51,191 bases of DNA, taken from contig DATHET010000008.1 of NCBI GenBank assembly GCA_035490315.1, positions 1-51,191 on the forward strand, written 5' to 3'. Below the pieces are notes generated by a model. The model had not been told where the DNA came from. It worked only from the letters and a program-made list of their open reading frames with translations, and did not search any database. Every line of letters begins with the position of its first letter. The stretch's first letter is position 1. This document shows positions 1 to 7,958 of this stretch, piece by piece. Source of the stretch: JADJQU01 sp035490315 (GTDB taxonomy: Bacteria; Planctomycetota; UBA1135; GCA-002686595). The position numbers and the translations under genes were made by a program.

Positions 1-1228
1 GCGATTGATCCTTCGGCACATCGCGCAGTTGGAAGGCCCCGTTCGAATCCGAGTGGGCCACCACGGACATGCCGAGCCAATCCGTGTAGGACGAAGTCAG
101 CCAGATCTCGGCATTCGCGACTGGTCGGTCATGCCCGTCGATCACGCGGCCGTCGACTTCGAGGCCGTCGGGGAGATCGAGCACGACCTCGCTCGCTTCA
201 CCCGCGACGATCGGCACACTCTTGGAGCCGCCGCGGCCGCTCGCGACATTGACGGATCCCGGTGAGAGATCGCCCGAGGTCACTCGACCCTCCGCGTCGC
301 TGGTCGCTCGCAGGAAGCCGCGCTGCGAGGAATTCACGGCGTGCAACTCGCGGCGGAAATTGACCGCGATGCCGGGCGCTGGCGTGCCGTCGCTCCAGCG
401 CACGAGGACGTTCAAACTGCCGAACTTGGATTTCACTGCCGCAGCAGGAGCTTGATCGACGGCGGCGCTGCGCTCGCGAGCCTGCGGCGAGTCGGGCGTT
501 GCGATTTTCGAGGAGTCCTGCGCCACTTCGGGCAGGATCGGCTGCGCAGTGGATGGTGCCGCGAGCCCAGCTTCGGTCGCGGCCGGGCGTTCGACTCGCC
601 ACCAGAAAAGACCCGCGAGCAACACCGCGGCGACGATCGCGATCTTCTTCCACATGAGCAGAATTCCTCCGATCGTGGGCGCAAGGGCCAGCGGTTCTGG
701 CATTCGCAGCGGACGCAGGAACGCGAGCAGCGCATGGAGTTCGGGCCCATGGCGAGCTTCGAGCCGCTGGCGCAGACGCTCGAGCCCGCGCTCGAGCCGC
801 GTCTTGACCGTCTTCACCGGCACGCCGCTGCGCCGCGCGATCTCGCTGGGCGTCAGGTCTTCGAAGTAACGAAGGTAGAGCGTGGTCTGGTAAGGCTCGT
901 CGAGAGCGCGCAAGGCGCGGGTCAGGGTTTCCTGCAGCTCGAGCCGCTGCGCGATCTCCGTGGCATCGGGAGTCGCGCTCTCGAGCGCCGGAAGACTCTC
1001 GGCCAGTCCACGGCTCGCCCGCGATCGCACCAGATCGCGAGCGCGATTCCTGAGCACGCAGGCCAGCCAGCTCCAGCTGAGCGTTCGCGGCGGCCGCTCG
1101 AGCGCTGCGACCAGCGTGCCCTGCACCAGGTCCTCGCGCTGCTCGCGCCCCTCCACGAGCTGCGTCGCGAGATGGCGCAAGGCCAGCGTCGTCCGGGACC
1201 AGTCTTCAGGATGGATCTGAGTCTGCAT
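1..1228 (-). CDS. ECF-type sigma factor fused to a transmembrane segment and carboxypeptidase-regulatory-like domains (3' end cut by window)
   Basis: An open frame of 409 codons runs from the ATG at 1228 off the left edge. Residues 1-160 resemble an ECF sigma-70 factor: a region-2-like N-terminus, then a region-4 helix-turn-helix around 113-152 with LTPSEIARRSGVPVKTVKTR. A hydrophobic segment at about 192-210 (MWKKIAIVAAVLLAGLFWW) follows, then a Pro/Ala linker, then two beta-sandwich-like units of the carboxypeptidase-regulatory/Cna-B kind starting near 269 and 350 (DGLEVDGRVIDG). There is no stop between the sigma part and the membrane part. Planctomycete ECF factors with long C-terminal extensions are known; here the extension would place sensory domains outside the membrane and the sigma domains inside. 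No anti-sigma gene is visible nearby. An internal GGAGGA before the Met-192 ATG could also start a separate membrane protein. Confidence 0.8.
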   Translation of the reverse strand, partial: MQTQIHPEDWSRTTLALRHLATQLVEGREQREDLVQGTLVAALERPPRTLSWSWLACVLRNRARDLVRSRASRGLAESLPALESATPDATEIAQRLELQETLTRALRALDEPYQTTLYLRYFEDLTPSEIARRSGVPVKTVKTRLERGLERLRQRLEARHGPELHALLAFLRPLRMPEPLALAPTIGGILLMWKKIAIVAAVLLAGLFWWRVERPAATEAGLAAPSTAQPILPEVAQDSSKIATPDSPQARERSAAVDQAPAAAVKSKFGSLNVLVRWSDGTPAPGIAVNFRRELHAVNSSQRGFLRATSDAEGRVTSGDLSPGSVNVASGRGGSKSVPIVAGEASEVVLDLPDGLEVDGRVIDGHDRPVANAEIWLTSSYTDWLGMSVVAHSDSNGAFQLRDVPKDQS

Positions 1229-1354
1229 CGAGCTCGGGGAAGCGCCCAGGAAAGAGACGTGCGGGCAGGTCGTCGGACCTCAGGATTCTGCACGAATCGC
1301 TGGAGGTCGCGCGTCCGCCGACTGATTGGCGTGCAAAGCCGCGCACCGCGCGGC

Positions 1355-2326
1355 ATGCTCGTCGCCAGCTTGTCCCCCACGCCTTCCCCTGCTCCTTCGG
1401 TCAGCGTCGCGGTCGTCGGCATCTGCAGCGCGGCGCATCTCGAGCGCTGCCTTGCCGGCCTCGAGCACCAGCGCGGGGCGCCAGGATTCGACGTCGTGGT
1501 CGCTTACGACCCGAACCTCGGCGGCATGGACGGCGTCGCTGCGCGCTGGCCGCGCGTGCGCCTGGTCTCGAACGCCGGGCAGCGCAATCCGCTCGAGCTG
1601 GCTTCGCGTGCCCTTTCGGAAGCGCGCGGCGAGCTGATCCTGCTCACCGAAGATCACTGCATCCCCGATCCCGATTGGGTCGCGACCATGATCGCGGCCC
1701 AGGCGCCGGGGCGCGCGGTCACGGGCGGACTGGTCGAGATCCGCGAGGGCTCGAGCGCGGTCGACTGGGCTTTCTACTTCGTCGATTTCTTCCGCTACGC
1801 GAGCCCGGTGCGCGCGGGGCCGTCGCCGACTTTGACGGTCTGCAACGTCGCCTACTCGAAGACTCGCCTCGCTGCGATCGCGGACACATGGAGCGTCTAC
1901 TTCCACGAAACGGCGATCAACGACGCGTTGCGCGAGCGCTTCGGCGAGCTGTGGCTCGAGCCGCTGTCGCGCGTGACCATGTCGCGGCATGTCTCGCTCG
2001 GCGACGCCCTCTACGAACGCTACGCCTTCGGACGGCTCTTCGGCTGCACGCGGCTCGGCTTCTGCACGCCGGGCAGGCGACTCTACTACTGCATCTTCGC
2101 GCCCGTCTTGCCGCTGCTGCTCATGTCGCGCATGACGCGGAAAGCCCTGACCTCGCGCCGCCTCGCGCTACCCTTCGCGCGCGCGATCCTGCCCTTGAGC
2201 GCGATGGTCCTGTGCTGGTCCTGGGGCGAATGGCTCGGCTATCTGACACGCCGCCACCCGCGCTCCTTGATCGTCGCGCCGGAAATTCGCGCGGCGCAGC
2301 GCACGGCGAAGACTCAGGGGCCGTAG
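1355..2326 (+). CDS. Family 2 glycosyltransferase
   Basis: This 323-residue protein has a GT-A (family 2) start, VSVAVVGICSAAHLERCL, and a probable metal/nucleotide-sugar site at LLTEDHCIPDPDWVATM. A later HETAINDALRERFG stretch and a hydrophobic C-terminal third (ILPLSAMVLCWSWGEWLGYL) suggest membrane attachment. It probably transfers a sugar from a nucleotide donor in envelope glycan assembly; donor and acceptor cannot be read from sequence. The ATG at 1355 was chosen because the family's conserved start follows it; the same frame is open far upstream, but that part lies antisense to the sigma gene. It is divergent from the sigma gene (126-base gap) and its last 13 bases overlap the convergent phosphatase gene. 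Confidence 0.8.
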   Translation: MLVASLSPTPSPAPSVSVAVVGICSAAHLERCLAGLEHQRGAPGFDVVVAYDPNLGGMDGVAARWPRVRLVSNAGQRNPLELASRALSEARGELILLTEDHCIPDPDWVATMIAAQAPGRAVTGGLVEIREGSSAVDWAFYFVDFFRYASPVRAGPSPTLTVCNVAYSKTRLAAIADTWSVYFHETAINDALRERFGELWLEPLSRVTMSRHVSLGDALYERYAFGRLFGCTRLGFCTPGRRLYYCIFAPVLPLLLMSRMTRKALTSRRLALPFARAILPLSAMVLCWSWGEWLGYLTRRHPRSLIVAPEIRAAQRTAKTQGP

Positions 2327-2904
2327 CGCATCTCGAGCAGCGAGCCGGGTTCCTTCTCGCTTCCGAGGGTGATCACGACGAAGCGGTCGTACTCGTCGTC
2401 CTTCAAGTCCGTGCCGCCGCCGAGGTTCGTGAGCTGCATGCCGAGGGCCTTCGCGACCGAGGGCAGGGTGTTCGAGTGGCCGACGATCAGCGAGATCGAG
2501 CCGGCGGGAAGCTCCTTCACTCGCGTGGCGAGGGCCGTCGGGTCGCGGCCCGGCACCTCGACCGGCACGAGCTGGTGCTTCGCCACGACGGGCGCCGCGG
2601 TCTCCTTGGCGCGCTTCCACTCGCTGGTCCACACGTGGGTGATGCGGGTCTCGCCGAGCAGGCGCACCAGCGCGGCCACGCGCAGCTTGCCGGCTTCCGA
2701 AAGAGACGGATCGCGCGGATCGTCGGCGGCTTTCTCGGCGTGGCGCACGAGGATGACGGTGCGCAGGCCGGGCGGCGCGGGCTCGGCGGGCGGCGGCTTC
2801 GCCGGTGAAGCAGGGTCCTGCGCGGAAGCCAGGCCGACTCCGCAGACGAGCGCGGCGGCGGTGCCGACGATTCCGCGGCGTGAAATCTGGTGCAGCTCTT
2901 TCAT
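2314..2904 (-). CDS. Exported histidine phosphatase (phosphoglycerate-mutase/SixA fold)
   Basis: The 196-residue protein carries the histidine-phosphatase signature ILVRHAEK at residues 51-58, with the second catalytic His likely in IVGHSNTLPS near 140. The N-terminus has a twin-arginine-like signal (SRRGIVGTAAAL, then a small-residue cleavage region GLASA), so it is probably exported folded. A Pro-rich linker (about 30-46) joins signal and domain. It should hydrolyse a phosphate ester by a phosphohistidine intermediate; the substrate is unknown. Start at 2904 is supported by GAGGAA seven bases upstream; a GTG at 2919 would overlap the sulfatase stop. It follows the sulfatase gene directly and is probably co-transcribed. 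Confidence 0.8.
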   Translation of the reverse strand: MKELHQISRRGIVGTAAALVCGVGLASAQDPASPAKPPPAEPAPPGLRTVILVRHAEKAADDPRDPSLSEAGKLRVAALVRLLGETRITHVWTSEWKRAKETAAPVVAKHQLVPVEVPGRDPTALATRVKELPAGSISLIVGHSNTLPSVAKALGMQLTNLGGGTDLKDDEYDRFVVITLGSEKEPGSLLEMRYGP

Positions 2905-2915
2905 GGGCGGATTCC

Positions 2916-5120
2916 TCACATGTATCCCAGGGCTCTCAGTCGATTCGTGCGGTCGCTGCCTTGCTGGATGCGCGGCAGATCATTGGCGAAAACTTCCTGC
3001 TGTCCGATCCAGGCGTCCAGCTCCGCGCGCAGGGTCGCGAGCACTTCGGGTTGCGACGTGGACAGATCCTGCTTCTCGAGCGGATCGGCGGCGATGTCGT
3101 AGAGCTCGTGGACGCCGCGCGTGATGTTGTCGATCAGCTTCCAGCGCGCGGTGCGCAGGCTCGCGATCTTGAATTTCTTGCCCCAGCGCGGCTTCGCATC
3201 GGGGAGCCAGACCATCGAGAAGGCGTGGTCCGCGGGCACGGCGGCGGATTCGGCGCTGCCTGGAGCAGCGGCGGGTTCCTGACCACGCGGCGGCTTGCTC
3301 GCGGATGGCAGGAGGCCCTTGGGCCGTGAACGGACGGCGAAATCGAGGCCGAGGCAATCGAGCACCGTGCTGAACACGCTGCGTGTCTCCACCACGTCGC
3401 TGCGGATCGTGCCCGCTTCCTTGGAATTGGGAACGACGAGGATCATCGGCACGCGCACGAGCTCTTCGTAGAGCGTCGTCGTGTGGCTGAAATTGCCGTG
3501 ATCGAGGAATTCTTCGCCGTGATCGGCGACCACGACGATCAAGGTGCGTTCCAGCACGTTCGCGTGCTCGAGCGCGTCGATCAGCCGGCCGATCTCTCCG
3601 TCGGTGTAGGCGATTTCCTCGTCGTAGAGATCGCGCAGCCAGGCGAGATCCGTCGGCGTGACGAGGTTGCGGTTGCGCACCAGGTTGTCGAGATCGTTCT
3701 GGTCCTGCTTCAGCCAGCCCGAGTAACCGTCCGCCCAGGTCCAGCCCTTGTGCTCGAGGTACTGGTAGTGCGGATCCATGTAGTGTGCGAACAGGAAGAA
3801 CGGCTGGCCGGCCTGGCGCGAGACGAAATCGACCGCTTCGTCGGTCACGTCCTTGGAGCTCATCTCCTCGGCCACCTTGACGCAGTCGTCCTTGAATTCG
3901 TCGTTGCCCTGGCGGAAGCCGTGCTTCTGGTCGGTGTAGTCGTTGCTCACGAACGAGCCCGTCTTGTAACCGGCTTCGCGCAGGATCTCGGCGAGAGTGA
4001 ATTCGCGATCGCGCAAGTTCCCGCTGAGCGACACCGCGCCGTGCTCCATCGGATACTTGCCGGTGAAGATCGAGGCGAAGGCGGGCATGGTCCAGGAAGA
4101 TTGCGAGATCGCCTGGCTGAACTGCACGCCGCGCTCGGCGAGGCTGCGCAGATTGGGCGTGCGGTCGCGCGCGCCTTCCTTGGGCGGCGAGAAGTCCACG
4201 GAGTCGGCGCGCAGAGTGTCGATGCCGATCACCACCACGTTGAAGCTGTTCTGGCGCGTCACGCCGGAGTGGCCGTAGACGCTGGCCAGCGCGCGCACGA
4301 ACAGCGGCGAGAGGGCGGGCAGTACCAGGATCACCATGCCCAGACGCACGCCGATTCCGCCCAGGGCGCCGCGGCCGGCGGGCGCGTTGGAGCGGTGCGA
4401 CTCGAGCAGAGCCCTGCGCACGAGGACGAAGGCGGCCAGGGCTCCGAGGAGCAGCAGCAGGTTGGCCGCGATCGACGACACTTCGAAAGGCCGCCAGATG
4501 CGATCGCCGTCGACGACGAAGCCCAGCGAGACGACCACGGCCACGGCGGCGCAGGCGGCGAAGGCGCTCGCTTCCACGCCGGGATCGTTCGAGCGGCCGA
4601 ATCTGCGCACGGCGCGCGCGATCGCGGCCAGCGACACGATGCCGAGAAAAGCCAGCGCGCCCAGCAGGACGACTTGAGCGCGCGAAAGGCCCTCGCCGAT
4701 GTAGACGAGCAACCCGATCGCGATCAGAAAGGCGATCGCGACCGAGACCTGGGCGCGCAACAGGCGATCGCGGCTGGAGAGCACGCTCGACAGCTCGCGC
4801 GGATCGAACATGGCGCGCAGCGGCGCGTAGGCGCTGACCAGCAGGACTCCGATCAGGAACCACAGGGCGGTCAGCAAGCCTTGCAGGGAGCCGTGGTCGG
4901 CGGCGCGCTCGAGCACCAGGAAGGACGAGCGCGTGAAGTGCAACTCGTCGTAACGCTGCGCGCGGATCTCGTGCCACGCGTCCGCCAGCGCGAAGCTCGC
5001 GCCGATCGAGGCGCCGAGCAGCACCAGCCACACCGCGATCGAGATGCACAGGGAACGCGAGAGCCACGCTCGCCCGCCGGAAATTCGCGCGGGTCGGGGA
5101 GTCGGCGGGAGCGGGGTCAT
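2916..5120 (-). CDS. Membrane-anchored sulfatase-fold hydrolase/transferase
   Basis: 734 residues. The N-terminal third holds about seven hydrophobic segments (residues 22-46, 82-98, 126-141, 150-168, 186-204, 216-235, 259-277). The rest is an alkaline-phosphatase-superfamily domain starting at VVVIGIDTLRADS (metal-binding Asp about 301), with the nucleophile region SSWTMPAFASIFTGKYP (about 341-357) and VVADHGEEFLDHG (about 524-536). The usual Cys/Ser-x-Pro-x-Arg sulfatase signature is absent; Thr-344 sits at the nucleophile position and no Arg follows. Activation by a formylglycine enzyme is therefore unlikely, and a phosphotransferase or phosphodiesterase role like that of lipoteichoic-acid or phosphoethanolamine enzymes is possible. 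Its start lies about 40 bases downstream of palindrome A. Confidence 0.82.
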   Translation of the reverse strand: MTPLPPTPRPARISGGRAWLSRSLCISIAVWLVLLGASIGASFALADAWHEIRAQRYDELHFTRSSFLVLERAADHGSLQGLLTALWFLIGVLLVSAYAPLRAMFDPRELSSVLSSRDRLLRAQVSVAIAFLIAIGLLVYIGEGLSRAQVVLLGALAFLGIVSLAAIARAVRRFGRSNDPGVEASAFAACAAVAVVVSLGFVVDGDRIWRPFEVSSIAANLLLLLGALAAFVLVRRALLESHRSNAPAGRGALGGIGVRLGMVILVLPALSPLFVRALASVYGHSGVTRQNSFNVVVIGIDTLRADSVDFSPPKEGARDRTPNLRSLAERGVQFSQAISQSSWTMPAFASIFTGKYPMEHGAVSLSGNLRDREFTLAEILREAGYKTGSFVSNDYTDQKHGFRQGNDEFKDDCVKVAEEMSSKDVTDEAVDFVSRQAGQPFFLFAHYMDPHYQYLEHKGWTWADGYSGWLKQDQNDLDNLVRNRNLVTPTDLAWLRDLYDEEIAYTDGEIGRLIDALEHANVLERTLIVVVADHGEEFLDHGNFSHTTTLYEELVRVPMILVVPNSKEAGTIRSDVVETRSVFSTVLDCLGLDFAVRSRPKGLLPSASKPPRGQEPAAAPGSAESAAVPADHAFSMVWLPDAKPRWGKKFKIASLRTARWKLIDNITRGVHELYDIAADPLEKQDLSTSQPEVLATLRAELDAWIGQQEVFANDLPRIQQGSDRTNRLRALGYM

Positions 5121-5160
5121 CTCCCGATAATTCTAGCGACGGCGAGCACCCGAACGCTGC

Positions 5161-5257
5161 GTCGTAACGGAGCCAGGTTCGATTCCGACATCGGCGATTC
5201 TGCGCGCTGCGCGCGCAGGATCGCCGATGTTGGAATCGAACCTGGCTCCGTTACGAC
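5161..5257. repeat. Long palindrome A (47-bp stem, 3-nt loop)
   Basis: Arms 5161-5207 and 5211-5257 are complementary except two G-T pairs (5187/5231 and 5199/5219); the loop is TGC. The arm begins GTCGTAACGGAGCCAGGTTC, so it shares the GGAGCCAGGT core with palindromes C-G but diverges inside it. It lies 5 bases past the stop of the leftward radical SAM gene and about 40 bases before the sulfatase start. It probably acts as a terminator hairpin for the glycan operon. Confidence 0.95.
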
Positions 5258-5261
5258 ACAG

Positions 5262-6437
5262 TCAGGCCTTGCGAACCTGGATCGCGTCGAGCTTCGCGCG
5301 GTCTTCGCTCGAATTGCCGTACGCGTCCTCGAGGCGCACCACGGGCTTCTCGCCGGGAGCGAGCTCGCCCGCCTTCTCCCAGACCTTGCCGCCGACCATC
5401 GCCTTCGCGAGGTACTGAGGCTGGTAGGTGATCGAAGGCCACAGGAAGACCTCGGTCGTGCACCAGCATTCCTTGCACGCCACCGCCTTGCGACGCGCCT
5501 TGGCCTTCTCGCCGTTCCAGATCTCCCAGAAACTCTGCTGGCGCAGATTTCCGAGCGGCTCGTGCAGCTCGCAGACCGAGACGTCGCCGTTGGAATACAC
5601 CACCGCCGACAGGATTCCCGCGCGACAAGGAACGGCCTGGGTCTTGCGCGCCAGGCTCTCGGTCTTGGCCCACTGCAGCATCGGCTCGACGCTCGCGCCG
5701 TAGCGGCCTTGCTCGCGCGGCGCCCACAGCTTGCGGAAGTAGCGGTAGAGCTCGTTGTACTGCTCCAGCTTAGGGCCCCCCAGGCCCGGGTTCTTCGGAT
5801 CGCCGCGCATGATCGCGAGGTTGTGGTGGTCGAGCTTCGGGCAGTTGTCGAACAGGAAAGTCGTCAAGCGCCGGATCTCGTCCATGTTGACGTCGGTCGC
5901 GGTCGAGATCGCGTGGATGCGCAGGCGCTTGTCTTTTTCCTGCAGCTTCTCCAGCGCGGCGTAGCTCTCCATCGCCTTGCGGAACGAGCCCGGGCTGACG
6001 CGGAACTTGTCGTGGAACTCGCCCAGCCCGTCGAGCGACATCTCGACCGCGAAGATCTCCAGCGCATCCTCCTCGAGGGTGCGCGAGATCTGGTCGATCA
6101 TCTTGTCGGTGAAGTAGGCGTTGGTCGGGACATAGATCTGGCGTGTTTGGTTGTGGCGGATGAACTGGCGGCAGATCTCCGCGAATTCCTTGCGCAGGAA
6201 GGGCTCGCCGCCGGACAGGTTCAAATTCTCGATGCGGCCGAGCTGGCGCGAGAGACTGAACAGCTCCTCTTTGGTCAGATCGTCCTTGCGATTGAGGTTC
6301 GACCAGTAGAAACAGTGCTCGCAGCGCTGGTTGCAGATCGAATTGATGAACAGGATCAGGAACGGCGGGCTGGGAAGCTCCTCGTAATTCGCGGCGGTGA
6401 TCCGCGCGTGGCGGACGATTCGATCGAGGACTTTCAT
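5262..6437 (-). CDS. Radical SAM protein with SPASM-like C-terminus
   Basis: 391 residues. The [4Fe-4S]/SAM motif CNQRCEHC lies at about residues 35-42, and NLSGGEPFLRKEF matches the radical SAM GGEP motif. C-terminal cysteines (VPCRAG, SVCELHE, CKECWC) fit an auxiliary-cluster SPASM/twitch domain. Such enzymes often modify peptides or sugars; the substrate here is unknown. It is the last gene of the leftward glycan-type operon, 87 bases behind the flavoprotein gene, and ends at palindrome A. No clear Shine-Dalgarno precedes the ATG at 6437. The glycan neighbours favour a carbohydrate- or lipid-modifying role over peptide maturation, as no small precursor peptide is seen. Confidence 0.85.
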   Translation of the reverse strand: MKVLDRIVRHARITAANYEELPSPPFLILFINSICNQRCEHCFYWSNLNRKDDLTKEELFSLSRQLGRIENLNLSGGEPFLRKEFAEICRQFIRHNQTRQIYVPTNAYFTDKMIDQISRTLEEDALEIFAVEMSLDGLGEFHDKFRVSPGSFRKAMESYAALEKLQEKDKRLRIHAISTATDVNMDEIRRLTTFLFDNCPKLDHHNLAIMRGDPKNPGLGGPKLEQYNELYRYFRKLWAPREQGRYGASVEPMLQWAKTESLARKTQAVPCRAGILSAVVYSNGDVSVCELHEPLGNLRQQSFWEIWNGEKAKARRKAVACKECWCTTEVFLWPSITYQPQYLAKAMVGGKVWEKAGELAPGEKPVVRLEDAYGNSSEDRAKLDAIQVRKA

Positions 6438-6524
6438 GGTGGGACCGTGCTTGCGAGGCGGAATGCAGAACCGTGAATTCTACTGCCCGCGGAATGGATG
6501 CCCCCTGGAAAAGGCGGCCCTGCG

Positions 6525-7958
6525 TCAATCCTCGACCACGTGGGTCTTGAAGATTTCGCGGAAGCGCGCCCACTTCTCGCGGTCGAAGCGCATCCCATCG
6601 AGGCATTCGACGGCCGAATAGGCCATGAACAGCGCGTGGTGCGTGTTGTCGTGGGCGAACAGGCCCTGACGGCCATAGGAAATCAATTCCGGCAGGCCTC
6701 CGACCCAGGTGTCCAGCCGCTCAAGCGGCTCTTCGTAGCCCTCGAGGTAAATCGGATAGGCCTGGGCCAGGCGGCGCGTGAGCACGGCGCGCGGCGGGGC
6801 GGGCAGGGGAATCCCAGAGCGAGCGAGGTCATCGGCGACCAGCTGGCCGAGCTCGGCGTCGCTGAGATTCCAATGCTCGCCCCCCACCACGCAAGGCAGC
6901 TCGGCGCACAGGACCGTGCTGTCCGCGGGCTCGCGGAGCGCGGCGTAGTTCTTCGGCTCGGAAAGGCGCGTGATGCGCGTGTCGGCGCCTGGAAAATAAT
7001 GCGCGTCGAATTCGGTGAAGCGCGCGACCGGCACCTGGAGGTAGATCAGGATCATCGCGCGGTAGGTGGTCCGCTCGCTCGCGTCGAGCACTTCGCGCGG
7101 AGCGGCGGGGACCAGCGACTTCGCGAGCACGGTGATCGGGATGGTCGACCAGATCTGATCGGCCTCGAGCACTTCGCGCGCGCCGTTGGCCTGCGGTCCG
7201 CTGCCTTGGAGCGTGGCGCGCCAGGGGCCGTTCGGTCCGCGCGTCAAAGAGACGAGCTGCGTTCCCGTGCGCAGATTCGCGCCCAGGCGCGCCGATTCCG
7301 CCGCGTAGGCCTCGCTGATCTGCCCGAACCCGCGCCGCGGATAGAAGAAGCGACCCGCGCCAGGCTTCTTCATGCCGGGCACCGCGCCGAGCACCTTGCG
7401 CGCGAGCTTGCCGAAGGTGCCTGCGGAAACACGCCGCCTCGCCTGGATCCCGGAGAGCTCGTCGGGTGCGCGCCCCCAGAGCTTCACGGCGTAGGGAAAG
7501 TAGAAGTGCTCGCAGATCGTCGGTCCGAGGTTCGCGCGCAGCACGGAGGCGAAAGTGTCGCCTTCCGCGGGAGCTCCCGGCAGCTTCTTGGCGATCGCGT
7601 CGCGCAGCGAGCCGATCGCGAAGCTCTTGTCGAGCCGCAGCAGCAGGTCGACCGGCTTCAACGGAAAGTGGATCCACTTGCCGAGCAGGCGGATGCGGCC
7701 GTGGCGCGGGCGATCGAGCAGATCGGCGCCGAGCAGCGCCTTGATGTCGGCCATGATCGCCGCGTCGGTCGCGGGGTGCAGGCGGTGGCTGCCGTAGTCG
7801 AGGCGCTGGCCAAAGGCCTCGAAAGAGCCTGAATTCCCGCCGAATGTCGTGCCGCGCTCGATCAGTGTGACCGCGGCTTTTTTCTGCCGCGCGAGCTGCC
7901 ACGCCGCGCCGACGCCGGCCGGCCCGCCGCCCAGGATCAGGATGCGCGGCTCAGCCAT
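6525..7958 (-). CDS. FAD-dependent oxidoreductase, UDP-galactopyranose-mutase-like
   Basis: 477 residues. The N-terminus ILILGGGPAGVGAAW is a Rossmann FAD-binding motif (residues 6-20), followed by an acidic end to the second strand (LIERG) and FGGNSGSFE. The stretch RHGRIRLLGKWIHFPL resembles the substrate-side strand of UDP-galactopyranose mutases and related amine-oxidase-fold enzymes. It may isomerise or oxidise a nucleotide or lipid-linked sugar. The ATG at 7958 follows GGAGGG by five bases and overlaps the end of the upstream flippase-like gene by eight bases, so translation is probably coupled. A role as protoporphyrinogen-oxidase-like or polyprenyl/terpenoid desaturase cannot be excluded. 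Confidence 0.8.
   Translation of the reverse strand: MAEPRILILGGGPAGVGAAWQLARQKKAAVTLIERGTTFGGNSGSFEAFGQRLDYGSHRLHPATDAAIMADIKALLGADLLDRPRHGRIRLLGKWIHFPLKPVDLLLRLDKSFAIGSLRDAIAKKLPGAPAEGDTFASVLRANLGPTICEHFYFPYAVKLWGRAPDELSGIQARRRVSAGTFGKLARKVLGAVPGMKKPGAGRFFYPRRGFGQISEAYAAESARLGANLRTGTQLVSLTRGPNGPWRATLQGSGPQANGAREVLEADQIWSTIPITVLAKSLVPAAPREVLDASERTTYRAMILIYLQVPVARFTEFDAHYFPGADTRITRLSEPKNYAALREPADSTVLCAELPCVVGGEHWNLSDAELGQLVADDLARSGIPLPAPPRAVLTRRLAQAYPIYLEGYEEPLERLDTWVGGLPELISYGRQGLFAHDNTHHALFMAYSAVECLDGMRFDREKWARFREIFKTHVVED

Noticed and set aside
5175..5190. A tRNA T-arm-like stretch (GGTTCGATTCC) in palindrome A
   Set aside because: No acceptor stem, anticodon arm or CCA end fits around it, and the same bases are part of a 47-bp stem.
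3483..6476. A 997-codon plus-strand frame across the sulfatase and radical SAM genes
   Set aside because: It lies antisense to two genes with clear motifs, crosses palindrome A, and its translation has the His/Arg/Glu/Asp-rich low-complexity look of a GC-rich antisense shadow.
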